From contig CAYGSD010000005.1 of the NCBI GenBank assembly GCA_964352625.1, forward strand, positions 1 to 64,000: a DNA stretch of 64,000 bases. Reading direction: 5' to 3'. Shown piece by piece: positions 1 to 8,141 of the stretch (position 1 is its first letter; each line of letters starts with the position of its first letter). The notes beneath the pieces are model-generated. The model was not told the DNA's origin. It made no database searches and saw only the letters and a program-made list of their open reading frames with translations. This DNA is from JAAEPI01 sp964352625 (GTDB taxonomy: Bacteria; Bacteroidota; Bacteroidia; Cytophagales; Cyclobacteriaceae). The translations under genes were made by a program, and so were the position numbers.

Positions 1-51
1 CGACCCCCTCGGTGTAAACGAGGTGCTCTGAACCAACTGAGCTAAGCGCCC
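1..51 (-). tRNA. tRNA-Val (anticodon TAC), 3' part missing at window edge
   Basis: Read on the minus strand from 51 down, the sequence begins GGGCGCTTAGCTCAGTTGG, a normal acceptor and D-arm start. It continues through a 5-bp anticodon stem (CCTCG/CGAGG) with loop TTTACAC, giving anticodon TAC at plus positions 14-16, which reads valine GTA codons. The variable loop, T-arm and 3' acceptor strand lie outside the window, so the full cloverleaf cannot be checked here. A damaged copy of its 5' half lies just upstream at 66-109. Confidence 0.9.
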
Positions 52-65
52 TTTTCTATTTCTGA

Positions 66-109
66 GTGCTCTGAACCTCCCGATAACTATCGGGATGAGC
101 TAAGCGCCC
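66..109 (-). pseudogene. tRNA-Val 5'-half relic with an 18-bp palindrome in the D-loop
   Basis: On the minus strand this segment repeats the first 14 bases of the adjacent tRNA-Val exactly (GGGCGCTTAGCTCA). An 18-base palindrome then replaces three D-loop bases, and the next 12 tRNA bases follow exactly (GGTTCAGAGCAC). After that the match stops and the intact tRNA begins about 15 bases further on. No anticodon arm is present, so it cannot make a tRNA. It could be a decayed duplicate, a repeat-element insertion or a structured 5' leader of the tRNA transcript. Confidence 0.7.
78..95. repeat. 18-bp palindrome TCCCGATAACTATCGGGA
   Basis: Eight-base arms TCCCGATA/TATCGGGA are perfectly complementary around a 2-base centre. 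The element sits exactly inside the D-loop of the tRNA relic. I recall CCCGATA-type hairpins as frequent small repeats in Bacteroidota genomes, but I see no second copy in this window. Confidence 0.75.
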
Positions 110-178
110 AAAATTTGGGAGTGCAAATGTATCATTTTTGGGATTTTATAAAACAGCTTTTACCAAAATTTATTTTGA

Positions 179-1021
179 TCAAGGAATCCACTTGATGTCA
201 TCAAAATTTGGTTTCCTCTTTTCAAGAAAAGCATTTCGACCTTCTTTCGCTTCGTCGGTCATGTAGGCAAGTCGGGTGGCTTCTCCGGCAAACACCTGCT
301 GCCCGACCATTCCATCGTCGGTGAGGTTGAAGGCAAATTTTAGCATCTTGATGGAAGTTGGAGACTTTTGGAGAATCTCCTGTGCCCAATTATATGCCTC
401 TTGCTCCAAGTCCTCATGAGGGATCACCGCATTGACCATCCCCATCTCAAAAGCCTCCTGGGCGGAGTAATTTCTTCCAAGAAAGAAAATTTCTCTCGCT
501 CGTTTTTGTCCGACCATCTTTGCCAGATACGCCGATCCATACCCGCCATCAAAGCTCGTAACGTCCGCATCAGTCTGTTTGAAAATCGCATGTTCTTTAC
601 TCGCAAGCGTGAGGTCACAAACCGTGTGAAGGCTATGTCCGCCACCAACCGCCCAGCCAGGCACAACAGCAATTACCACCTTGGGCATGAATCTAATGAG
701 CCGCTGTACTTCCAAAATATTCAAGCGTGGCATGCCGTCATCGTCTACATACCCTTGATGGCCTCTCGCATTTTGATCGCCACCACTGCAAAATGCCCAA
801 CCACCATCTTTTGTAGAGGGCCCCTCACCAGAGAGCAGTACCACACCAATGTTCACATCTTCACGTGCATCATGAAATGCTCGATACAATTCACCGACCG
901 TCTTAGGTCGAAAGGCGTTTCTGACATTTGGACGATTGAAGGCAATGCGAGCTACTTTACCCGATTTCTTGTAGGTAATGTCCTCAAATTCCTGAACGGT
1001 TTTCCAGTTGGGCTGAGACAT
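179..1021 (-). CDS. menB: 1,4-dihydroxy-2-naphthoyl-CoA synthase
   Basis: A 280-residue crotonase-fold enzyme that closes the second ring of the naphthoquinone in menaquinone synthesis, converting o-succinylbenzoyl-CoA to 1,4-dihydroxy-2-naphthoyl-CoA in the cytoplasm. The MenB signature is clear: the oxyanion-hole segment GWAFCSGGDQNARGHQGY at about residues 74-91, the GWAVGGGHSL loop at about 122-131, and a C-terminal KRKPNFDDIKWIP tail. The length is normal for the family and the start is ATG. No other men gene lies in the window. It is divergent from the TetR operon on its right, with about 90 bp between the start codons. The assignment is secure because MenB is distinct from other crotonases. 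Confidence 0.95.
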   Translation of the reverse strand: MSQPNWKTVQEFEDITYKKSGKVARIAFNRPNVRNAFRPKTVGELYRAFHDAREDVNIGVVLLSGEGPSTKDGGWAFCSGGDQNARGHQGYVDDDGMPRLNILEVQRLIRFMPKVVIAVVPGWAVGGGHSLHTVCDLTLASKEHAIFKQTDADVTSFDGGYGSAYLAKMVGQKRAREIFFLGRNYSAQEAFEMGMVNAVIPHEDLEQEAYNWAQEILQKSPTSIKMLKFAFNLTDDGMVGQQVFAGEATRLAYMTDEAKEGRNAFLEKRKPNFDDIKWIP

Positions 1022-1082
1022 GAGATTTTTTTTTGAAGGACGAAACTAAAATATCTTAACAAGAGTTAGACGATAGTGTTAC

Positions 1083-1090
1083 TATCTTTG
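1083..1090 (+). promoter_or_regulatory. Bacteroidota -7 element upstream of the TetR operon
   Basis: TATCTTTG matches TAnnTTTG exactly and lies 21 bases before the chosen ATG at 1112, a sensible distance for a transcription start near 1097. I could not find a TTG -33 element at the usual 17-23 base spacing, so the assignment rests on one element and its position. Confidence 0.4.
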
Positions 1091-1111
1091 TTGGAAGTAA
1101 TAATATTTACA

Positions 1112-1804
1112 ATGTCAAGTATTAATATCGTTATTGATCAGAGGTACTACTCTAAGGATCCGGAATCCACAGATCTCGGCAGGCGGATAATCCACCAAGG
1201 TTTGAGCCTGATGAACGAACTGGGTTTCGAGCAATTCACTTTTAAGAAACTGGCTGAACGAATTGGTTCCACCGAGGCGTCCGTCTATCGCTATTTTGAA
1301 AACAAGCAAAAACTGTTGATTTACCTGAATGCGTGGTATTGGTCTTGGGTGGATTATCGAATCGATTTTGATACGCACAATTTGGCAGATCCATTGACGC
1401 GAATGACTCGTGCATGGGAAATTCTTTGTCATGTCAATGTGCAGGACGATGAAGTGGCCATGGACGTAGCTGCGTTGAGGAGAGCGGTCATAAGCGAATC
1501 GGATAAAACTTATCTGACCAAGGAAGTAGACCAGATCAATAAGGAAGGTCTTTTTGTGGATTATAAATCACTTTGTCATCGGTTAGCGCTTATGATCAAG
1601 GAGCTGCGAGATGATTACGCCTATTCGCATGCGATGGTAAGCACATTGCTGGAGGCATCTCATCAGCAGTATTTTTTCGCCAATCATTTGCCTGCTCTCA
1701 CTGAAATTTCTAAAGGAGAAGAGCAGGAAGTAAACAAACAAGTTCATGGTTTCATCATGGACACCATGAATAAAATTTTAGCAACCAATACTGTCACCGT
1801 CTGA
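1112..1804 (+). CDS. TetR/AcrR family transcriptional regulator
   Basis: A 230-residue regulator with an N-terminal three-helix DNA-binding domain: LGRRIIHQGLSLMNELGFEQFTFKKLAERIGSTEASVYRYFENKQKLL, the classic TetR helix-turn-helix. The C-terminal ligand and dimer domain is not recognisable. I chose the ATG at 1112 over an earlier in-frame ATG at 1076, because the earlier start would begin upstream of the -7 element at 1083-1090. The stop is 7 bp before the ABC gene, so it is the first gene of a TetR-ABC-HlyD-TolC operon. By analogy with other TetR-controlled exporters it probably represses its own operon. The inducer is unknown. Confidence 0.88.
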   Translation: MSSINIVIDQRYYSKDPESTDLGRRIIHQGLSLMNELGFEQFTFKKLAERIGSTEASVYRYFENKQKLLIYLNAWYWSWVDYRIDFDTHNLADPLTRMTRAWEILCHVNVQDDEVAMDVAALRRAVISESDKTYLTKEVDQINKEGLFVDYKSLCHRLALMIKELRDDYAYSHAMVSTLLEASHQQYFFANHLPALTEISKGEEQEVNKQVHGFIMDTMNKILATNTVTV

Positions 1805-1811
1805 TCGTACC

Positions 1812-3506
1812 ATGGAAGATACTACTAAGCTAACGCCAGTAAACAGGTTCCTCAGAATGCTGAGCCTTGATAGGAAGGAGATATTCCTTGTATATGCCTA
1901 TGCCATTTTTAGTGGCTTGATCAATCTTTCATTGCCACTTGGTGTACAAGCCATTATCGGTTTTGTGAATAGTGCGCGGTTTTCCACGTCATTATACCTG
2001 CTTATTGCGATCGTGGTAGTGGGCGTGGCAGCAGCCGGGATCATTCAGATTTTGCAGCTCACTATGACGGAGATATTGCAACGAAGAATTTTCGTCAGAT
2101 CTGCGTTTGAATTTGCCTACAGGATTCCAAGATTCAAAATGGAAGCGGTTTCTAAATTTTATGCTCCTGAACTGATGAACAGATTCTTCGATACCCTAAC
2201 CGTGCAGAAAGGGCTGGCAAAGATTCTTATTGATTTCTCTAGCTCTACACTTCAAATCATTTTCGGGCTCGTTTTGCTCTCCTTTTATCATCCCTTTTTT
2301 GTCTTTTTTGGCATCATTCTCATCACTATGATTGTCCTTATCATGTGGTTTACCGGGCCCAAAGGACTAAAGACAAGTCTCTATGAATCGAAATATAAGT
2401 ACGAGGTGGCACATTGGCTGGAGGAGATGGCACGTGTCATGGGCACTTTTAAGTTGGCTGGCGAGACTGATCTTCCCATGAAGAAAACCAATCTGCACGT
2501 GGAGCATTATTTGAAATACCGCAAGCAACATTTCTCCGTGCTCATCACCCAGTTCGCCAACATCGTTGGTTTCAAAACAGTAATTACAGGAGGTCTGCTC
2601 ATTCTGGGCAGTGTGTTGGTCGTGCAGCAAGAAATCAACCTTGGTCAGTTTGTGGCCAGTGAGATCATCATCCTTTTGGTCATGAACTCCGCGGAGAAAC
2701 TTATCGTCACATTGGAGACTGTCTATGACGTACTCACTGGGATTGAGAAATTGGGTCAGGTGACTGATGTGCCTCTTGAGGACACTAAAGGGAGAAATTT
2801 GGCTGAAATAGTTGGTGAAAAGGGTCTTTCAGTTGAACTCAACAACCTCTCATATACCCATCCAAATTCGGACGATCAGGTCTTGAAAAACATAAGCTTC
2901 AAAATAGAAGCAGGAGAACGTGTCGCCATTGTGGGTGTGAATCAGTCTGGTAAATCGACATTACTCTCGATTATATCAGGACTACTTCATAATTATAGCG
3001 GGTCAGTATTGTTCAATGGCATCCCCCTTCGGGACATTGAGGTGACCTCACTCAGGTCGGTGATTGGAGACAATCTTGGAGAGCAGGATTTGTTCAACGG
3101 TACACTGGAGGAAAACATTTCAGTAGGCAAGGAGGACATTTCTTTGGACGATATGCTATGGGCCATCGAAATGGTGGGGCTCAACGAATTCTTCAAAAAA
3201 CTCCCCAAGGGTCTTTCGACAGTCATTAACCCAGAAGGCCAAGGCTTATCGAGTAGCATCAAGCAAAAGATCATTCTGGCCAGAACCTTTGCTGAGCATC
3301 CCAAAATGGTGGTGATGGATAGCGTGATGAACGGGCTAGACCAGACAGATAAGAAGAGAATCTATGATCTCATTACGGCTCGCAAGAATAAGTGGACTCT
3401 CATAGTGGTGTCAGACGATGAGGACATGCTGAAGCAATGCGATAAGATCATATATCTGGACAATGGTGAAATAGTAGACGTGAAGCAAAACACCAAAAAG
3501 AAGTAA
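1812..3506 (+). CDS. ABC exporter (fused membrane and ATPase domains) with degenerate ATPase motifs
   Basis: A 564-residue protein with the layout of a type I secretion/HlyB-type half transporter: a transmembrane domain over roughly residues 25-310, then a nucleotide-binding domain at 345-560. There is no N-terminal C39 peptidase. Walker A is intact (GVNQSGKST, 375-383) and the Q-loop Gln is present (NLGEQDLF). Three conserved catalytic sites are altered. LSGGQ reads LSSSI (479-483). The glutamate after the Walker B aspartate is Ser504 (VVMDSVMNGLD). The switch histidine position holds Asp535 (VVSDDED). It should therefore bind ATP but hydrolyse it poorly. The frame is intact and it is flanked by a matching adaptor and outer membrane channel, so it looks selected, not decayed. 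Confidence 0.88.
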   Translation: MEDTTKLTPVNRFLRMLSLDRKEIFLVYAYAIFSGLINLSLPLGVQAIIGFVNSARFSTSLYLLIAIVVVGVAAAGIIQILQLTMTEILQRRIFVRSAFEFAYRIPRFKMEAVSKFYAPELMNRFFDTLTVQKGLAKILIDFSSSTLQIIFGLVLLSFYHPFFVFFGIILITMIVLIMWFTGPKGLKTSLYESKYKYEVAHWLEEMARVMGTFKLAGETDLPMKKTNLHVEHYLKYRKQHFSVLITQFANIVGFKTVITGGLLILGSVLVVQQEINLGQFVASEIIILLVMNSAEKLIVTLETVYDVLTGIEKLGQVTDVPLEDTKGRNLAEIVGEKGLSVELNNLSYTHPNSDDQVLKNISFKIEAGERVAIVGVNQSGKSTLLSIISGLLHNYSGSVLFNGIPLRDIEVTSLRSVIGDNLGEQDLFNGTLEENISVGKEDISLDDMLWAIEMVGLNEFFKKLPKGLSTVINPEGQGLSSSIKQKIILARTFAEHPKMVVMDSVMNGLDQTDKKRIYDLITARKNKWTLIVVSDDEDMLKQCDKIIYLDNGEIVDVKQNTKKK

Positions 3507-3510
3507 CCAC

Positions 3511-4866
3511 ATGCTGAACATCACAAACAATACAATAAACAGAGAGAAGATTGAGCAAAGCTATTCTTCTTTTGAGCGCGTGGCTCAGCGAAAGGTGTTC
3601 AATCAAATAATCCGAGTAATGACCATTGCTTTTTTGATTGGATTTTTGGCATTGTTCCTTCCATGGACACAAAACGTACGGGCCAATGGCACCCTCACGT
3701 CATTGAATCCTGAAAGTCGTGAGCAAAACATCCACACGTTTATAGCTGGCCGAGTAGAAAAATGGTATGTGAGAGAAGGGCAGCTTGTGAGCAAAGGTGA
3801 CACGATTGTCAGAATCTCCGAGATCAAAGCTGAGTACTTAGATTCGGAGCTGGTGGGTCGTTCTGGCCAGCAAACGGAAGCGAAGCAGGGCGCTCTGAAG
3901 GCGTACCAGAGTAAGGCAGTGGCTTTGTCGGCTCAGATAAATGCACTTCAAAAATCCCGAATAGTGAAGCTGGAGCAAGCCAGAAACTATGTCCTCCAGT
4001 CGAACCTGAAGGTAATCTCAGACAGCATAGAGTTGGAGACGGCAGTCATTAATTTGGACATTGCCGAAAAGCAGTTTGCCAGACAGCAAACCTTGTACGA
4101 TCAAGGATTGAAGTCACTCACCGAGCTTGAATCCCGCAAACAGAAGCTTCAGGAAAGTGTGAACAAGAAGATGTCCGCCGAGAACAAATTCACTGCCAGC
4201 AAGGTTGAGTTTCTCAATGCAAAATTGACTCTGGAAAATCTGGAGAATGAATTTGATGAGAAAATATCGAAAGCTGAATCAGACCGCATGTCGGCACTTT
4301 CAAGTGGCTTTGAGGCCGAAGGTGAAGTGTCCAAACTGAAGATTCAGCAGGAGAACTACACGCAGAGATCCAGCTTCTACTACATCACCGCCCCTCAGGA
4401 TGGATTCGTGACAAAGGCACTAGCGCTAGGTATTGGCGAGACTGTGAAGGAGGGAGAGCCTATGTTCACTTTCGTGCCGAGTAACTACGACCTGGCTGTG
4501 GAGATTTACATCGACCCGATCGACCTTCCGCTGATTCATGAGGGGAGCCCCATTCAGCTACAGTTCGACGGATGGCCTGCTTTAGTGTTTGGCGGATGGC
4601 CTGATTTATCGGTGGGTACGTTCACTGGCAGAGTGGCATCCTTCGACAAAGTAATGAGCCCCAATGGCAAATTTCGTGTGCTTATTCTACCTGATCCAGA
4701 CAACCCTGCCTGGCCAGATGTGCTTCGTTTAGGGTCGGGTGTGTATGGAATTGCGCTACTACAAGACGTGCCCATTTGGTATGAGCTCTGGCGAAATCTC
4801 AATGGATTTCCTCCTGAGTTTTATTCCAAAGAAGAAAAAATGGCAAATGATAAGAAGAAGAAATGA
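3511..4866 (+). CDS. HlyD-family periplasmic adaptor (membrane fusion protein)
   Basis: A 451-residue inner-membrane-anchored adaptor. It has a short cytoplasmic N-terminus, one membrane segment at about 33-50, a first lipoyl half (GRVEKWYVREGQLVSKGDTIVRISE), a long coiled coil (about 120-285, rich in E, K, L, Q), a second lipoyl half (PQDGFVTKALALGIGETVKEGEPMF) and a beta-barrel domain. It would link the ABC protein at 1812-3506 to the TolC protein at 4863-6230. The start is 4 bp after the ABC stop and the end overlaps TolC by 4 bp, so the three are translated as a unit. The substrate is not evident, because no secreted RTX-type gene is adjacent. Confidence 0.92.
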   Translation: MLNITNNTINREKIEQSYSSFERVAQRKVFNQIIRVMTIAFLIGFLALFLPWTQNVRANGTLTSLNPESREQNIHTFIAGRVEKWYVREGQLVSKGDTIVRISEIKAEYLDSELVGRSGQQTEAKQGALKAYQSKAVALSAQINALQKSRIVKLEQARNYVLQSNLKVISDSIELETAVINLDIAEKQFARQQTLYDQGLKSLTELESRKQKLQESVNKKMSAENKFTASKVEFLNAKLTLENLENEFDEKISKAESDRMSALSSGFEAEGEVSKLKIQQENYTQRSSFYYITAPQDGFVTKALALGIGETVKEGEPMFTFVPSNYDLAVEIYIDPIDLPLIHEGSPIQLQFDGWPALVFGGWPDLSVGTFTGRVASFDKVMSPNGKFRVLILPDPDNPAWPDVLRLGSGVYGIALLQDVPIWYELWRNLNGFPPEFYSKEEKMANDKKKK

Positions 4867-6230
4867 AGCGATTAGTCACTCTGTTTTTTCTGGTGTTTTC
4901 CGTAGGTCTTACCGCCCAGGAGCCTCTCCCGTTTGACCAATTTCTTTCGCTTGTGTATGAAAACCATCCCGTAGCAAAGCAGGCGAAGCTGACGCTCGAA
5001 AGATCGGAATGGGAGATCGTAGGTGCCAAGGGTTTTCTCGATCCTAAGTTGGTTTCCAACTATGAGACCAAAGATTTTAAGGAAAAGGATTATTACGACC
5101 TGTGGAACAGCTACCTGGAGGTGCCTACTCCCATCAACATTGACCTGAAAGCAGGGTACGAGCGAAACTCCGGAGTGTTCCTGAATCCGCAGAATTCTCT
5201 CCCCTCCGAGGGTCTTTACTACGCCGGGGTGAGTGTTCCTCTGGGGCAGGGTCTATTCCTTAATGATCGTGTCTACCAACGACGGACGGGAATGCTGAAA
5301 GGCGAGCAGTTGAAGATCGAGTCGGAGTATATTCTGAATAATCTGCTTTTGGATGCCTCCTACGGCTATTGGCAATGGGTGGCCACACTGAGAAATGCAG
5401 AGGTCATTCGACAAGGATTGAGTCTTGCCGAAGAACGATTTTTGGCAGTGAAGCAGGCCGTAATAAATGGGGACAAGGCAGCAATAGATACCGTGGAGAG
5501 TTTGATTATGGTACAAAAGCTCAGGAATGACCTGAGCAAGCAATTGATGGATTCGCTGAATCAAACCTTGTCCATTAACAACCTTCTCTGGGAAGTGGAG
5601 GAGGGCACTTTCTACACGCCAAACTCACTCACCTCGTTTGGCCTTTCGGACCTTTCTGTCTATGAAGATTTTGCCATCCGTGAGCACCCGGAACTACGGG
5701 ACATTCAGAATAAGGGGGAGCAACTGGATAACGACAGGAAGTACTATGCCGAGCAGATAAAGCCCGAGCTCGACGTGAATTACAACTTCCTTCTTCAGGA
5801 GGGCAATCCTGACAACCAAAATTTTGCCTTGAATAACTACAAAGCAGGGGTGTCTTTTTCTGTGCCGCTGTTTCTGCGCAAGGAGCGATCAAAGCTGCAA
5901 ATGTCCAAAATTAAGCTCTCAGAAAATGACTTGAAAATGGATCAAAAGAGTCGAGAGATCATCAACAAAGTGCGGATGGCCTATAACCAAACGGTGGTCA
6001 CCGATGATCTCGTGAGCCAGCAAAGACAAGTGGTGGACAATTATATGAGGATGCTTCAAGGCGAGCAGCAGAAATTTAACAATGGAGAAAGCTCCATTTT
6101 TCTCCTCAATAGTCGACAAAACAAGCTCTTGGAGGGTCAGCTAAAACTCATCGAACTGGAAATATCGTACCGGATGTATCTCGCCAAACTTTTTTGGCAG
6201 AGCGGATACTTCCCCACTCTGGTCAGATAG
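4863..6230 (+). CDS. TolC family outer membrane efflux protein
   Basis: A 455-residue outer membrane channel subunit. It has a signal peptide (MKRLVTLFFLVFSVGLTAQ) followed by two OEP-type repeats with long helical hairpins (for example LTLERSEWEIVGAKG and MLKGEQLKIESEYILNNLLLDASYGYWQWV). The start codon overlaps the HlyD stop (ATGA), which suggests coupled translation. It would complete a tripartite export path from cytoplasm to outside. The gene is the last of the TetR-led operon and is followed after 13 bp by a convergent lipid kinase gene. Confidence 0.92.
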   Translation: MKRLVTLFFLVFSVGLTAQEPLPFDQFLSLVYENHPVAKQAKLTLERSEWEIVGAKGFLDPKLVSNYETKDFKEKDYYDLWNSYLEVPTPINIDLKAGYERNSGVFLNPQNSLPSEGLYYAGVSVPLGQGLFLNDRVYQRRTGMLKGEQLKIESEYILNNLLLDASYGYWQWVATLRNAEVIRQGLSLAEERFLAVKQAVINGDKAAIDTVESLIMVQKLRNDLSKQLMDSLNQTLSINNLLWEVEEGTFYTPNSLTSFGLSDLSVYEDFAIREHPELRDIQNKGEQLDNDRKYYAEQIKPELDVNYNFLLQEGNPDNQNFALNNYKAGVSFSVPLFLRKERSKLQMSKIKLSENDLKMDQKSREIINKVRMAYNQTVVTDDLVSQQRQVVDNYMRMLQGEQQKFNNGESSIFLLNSRQNKLLEGQLKLIELEISYRMYLAKLFWQSGYFPTLVR

Positions 6231-6243
6231 AAAAAAATTTGCA

Positions 6244-7122
6244 CTAAACCCGTACCCTTAGCGCAGAGGGGAGGATTTCCATGGTATAGGGAGGGTTTCC
6301 CATAGGCTCGCCATCAATGTGAGCGAAAAGCTTAATTGGCGAGTCGATCTGTACGGATCTAGTCCTATAGAAATTAACAGCCGAGAGGCTTCCGTGACTT
6401 CCATTCGACAGCTTGCCAATATGCAGGAATCGCTTCCAGCCGGGGATGGCCCCAATCGTGCAAACTTCAAGAAGTCCATCTTGTATGTTGGCTTCTGGCA
6501 TGAGGTTGAATCCGCCACCGAAAGTACTGCCGTTTCCGACCGTCATCAATATGAGGTCTTCTTGGTTATTTTCACCGTTTAAGATGAATTTGAAGGGTTT
6601 TTCTCTGTAAGAGGCCAGGATTTGAAGTACGTGAAAATAATACTTTGCATGACCTTTTAGCACGGGCACTTTCTTGTTGAGCATTTCTTCCACGATCTGT
6701 CCGTCAAAACCGATACCCACGCCATTCAAAAACTTGCGGCCATTGCATACGCCCAAGTCAATTCTCAACGTCTTGCCGGAGATCAGAATTTTGAATTGAT
6801 CCTCGATGGTTTTTCGGGGTGGAAGAACCTTCAAAAAGTCATTACCAGTGCCAGCAGAAATGATACTCACAGGCACGTCAAATTTTAATCCATTGACGGC
6901 TTCATTGGCCGTGCCATCTCCTCCAATTATCACCAAATCGGTAAACGAATTCTCGAATCGAGAAAGTACGATGGATTTTGCATTCTCTTCTGTGGTTGTC
7001 TCAATGAGCTGGAATGGGAGATTATTGCTTTCGGCGAAAGATCGGAACTCCCTGACCGTTCTTTGGTTTTTGTTTCGACTTCCCGAAGTGGGATTGTTCA
7101 CCACAAAGAGTTTGCGTTCCAC
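6244..7122 (-). CDS. Diacylglycerol kinase family (YegS/DgkB-like) lipid kinase
   Basis: A 292-residue cytoplasmic lipid kinase of the DAGK catalytic family. It has NPTSG at residues 10-14, the nucleotide-binding GGDGT at 67-71 with TANEAVNGL following, SAGTGNDFLKVL near 90-103 and NGVGIGFDG near 136. The lipid substrate (diacylglycerol, sphingoid base or other) cannot be told from sequence. The start codon is GTG, two bases after the stop of the upstream PLP-enzyme gene, so the two are co-transcribed. It is convergent with the TolC gene. Confidence 0.9.
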   Translation of the reverse strand: MERKLFVVNNPTSGSRNKNQRTVREFRSFAESNNLPFQLIETTTEENAKSIVLSRFENSFTDLVIIGGDGTANEAVNGLKFDVPVSIISAGTGNDFLKVLPPRKTIEDQFKILISGKTLRIDLGVCNGRKFLNGVGIGFDGQIVEEMLNKKVPVLKGHAKYYFHVLQILASYREKPFKFILNGENNQEDLILMTVGNGSTFGGGFNLMPEANIQDGLLEVCTIGAIPGWKRFLHIGKLSNGSHGSLSAVNFYRTRSVQIDSPIKLFAHIDGEPMGNPPYTMEILPSALRVRV

Positions 7123-7124
7123 TG

Positions 7125-8069
7125 CTAGAAAGGAAGATTATTAAGGTCCACGTTTCCGCCAGTGAGAATAATGCCCGTTCTCTTACCAGCGAAACGCTCT
7201 TTGTGCTTAAGAATAGAAGCGAAAGGCACGGCACATGAAGGCTCTATGAGGATTTTCATTCTCTCCCAAATAAGCTTCATCGCATCGATCATTTCTTCCT
7301 CCGTCACGGTGAGCACGTCCGTTACATTGTCCTTTATGATAGCGAAAGTCTTTTTGCCAACACACGTTCTTAACCCATCGGCAAGTGTGGGTTTAGGATG
7401 TCCGGGATCAATTTCTCCTGTTTGAAATGAAAGAAACGCGTCATTTACATTCTCAGGCTCTGAACCGATTACTTGGATGTTCTTCCCAAAATATTTTGCC
7501 GAAAGAGAAGTGCCAGCACACAACCCACCACCACCGATCGGGCAGGTCAGGAAGTCAAGATTCTCCACGTCTTCAATTAGTTCTTTTGAGGCTGTTGCCT
7601 GACCAGTAATGATTCGATAGTCATCAAAGGGGTGCACAAATTGAGCCCCCGTCCTTTCCACCACTTCATCGCAGGTGCTTTGCCTAGATGCGTCATTTGG
7701 CTCGCACAGAATCACCTCTGCTCCGTATCCCTTCACCGCATTGATTTTCACCTGATTGGAATTCTTGGGCATCACGATGTAGGCTGGCACTCCTGCCAAC
7801 TGAGAAGCTCTCGCCACGGCCTGTCCATGGTTCCCAGAGCTATGACAGGCGAAACCTCGTGTTCGTTGGTCTTTTGGAGTTGAGAATACTGCATTGGCTG
7901 CACCTCTCATTTTGAATGCACCCACCTTTTGAAAATTCTCAGGCTTGAAAAATAACTCTGCTCCCACCATTGAATTCAGCGATTCGCAAGTGAGCACTGG
8001 CGTTCTATGAATGTAGGGTTGAATTCGTTCGTGCGCTTGCTCTATATCAGATTTGGTGGGGGTGGACAT
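7125..8069 (-). CDS. PLP-dependent threonine/serine dehydratase or serine racemase
   Basis: A 314-residue fold-type II PLP enzyme. Lys53 in GAFKMRGA is the expected Schiff-base lysine, SSGNHGQA (77-84) holds the cofactor phosphate region, and PIGGGGLCAG is the glycine-rich phosphate loop. There is no C-terminal ACT domain, so it is not a biosynthetic IlvA. The size and motifs fit catabolic threonine ammonia-lyase and serine racemase, which cannot be separated by eye. It starts at ATG and is followed 2 bp later by the lipid kinase gene. Confidence 0.88.
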   Translation of the reverse strand: MSTPTKSDIEQAHERIQPYIHRTPVLTCESLNSMVGAELFFKPENFQKVGAFKMRGAANAVFSTPKDQRTRGFACHSSGNHGQAVARASQLAGVPAYIVMPKNSNQVKINAVKGYGAEVILCEPNDASRQSTCDEVVERTGAQFVHPFDDYRIITGQATASKELIEDVENLDFLTCPIGGGGLCAGTSLSAKYFGKNIQVIGSEPENVNDAFLSFQTGEIDPGHPKPTLADGLRTCVGKKTFAIIKDNVTDVLTVTEEEMIDAMKLIWERMKILIEPSCAVPFASILKHKERFAGKRTGIILTGGNVDLNNLPF

Positions 8070-8112
8070 ACCGCTAAGATAATCCAGAGTACTATTCGTT
8101 TGTCGATTTGGT

Positions 8113-8120
8113 TAGATTTG
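8113..8120 (+). promoter_or_regulatory. Candidate -7 element of the M3 peptidase gene
   Basis: TAGATTTG matches TAnnTTTG exactly and lies 21 bases before the ATG at 8142. TTTG at 8099-8102 is too close to be a normal -33 element, so only the position and the -7 match support it. Confidence 0.35.
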
Positions 8121-8141
8121 AAATAGCTAACCCCAAAAACA

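Noticed and set aside
368..1036. 222-codon ORF opposite menB
   Set aside because: Shadow of a secure menB; low-complexity composition and no domain pattern.
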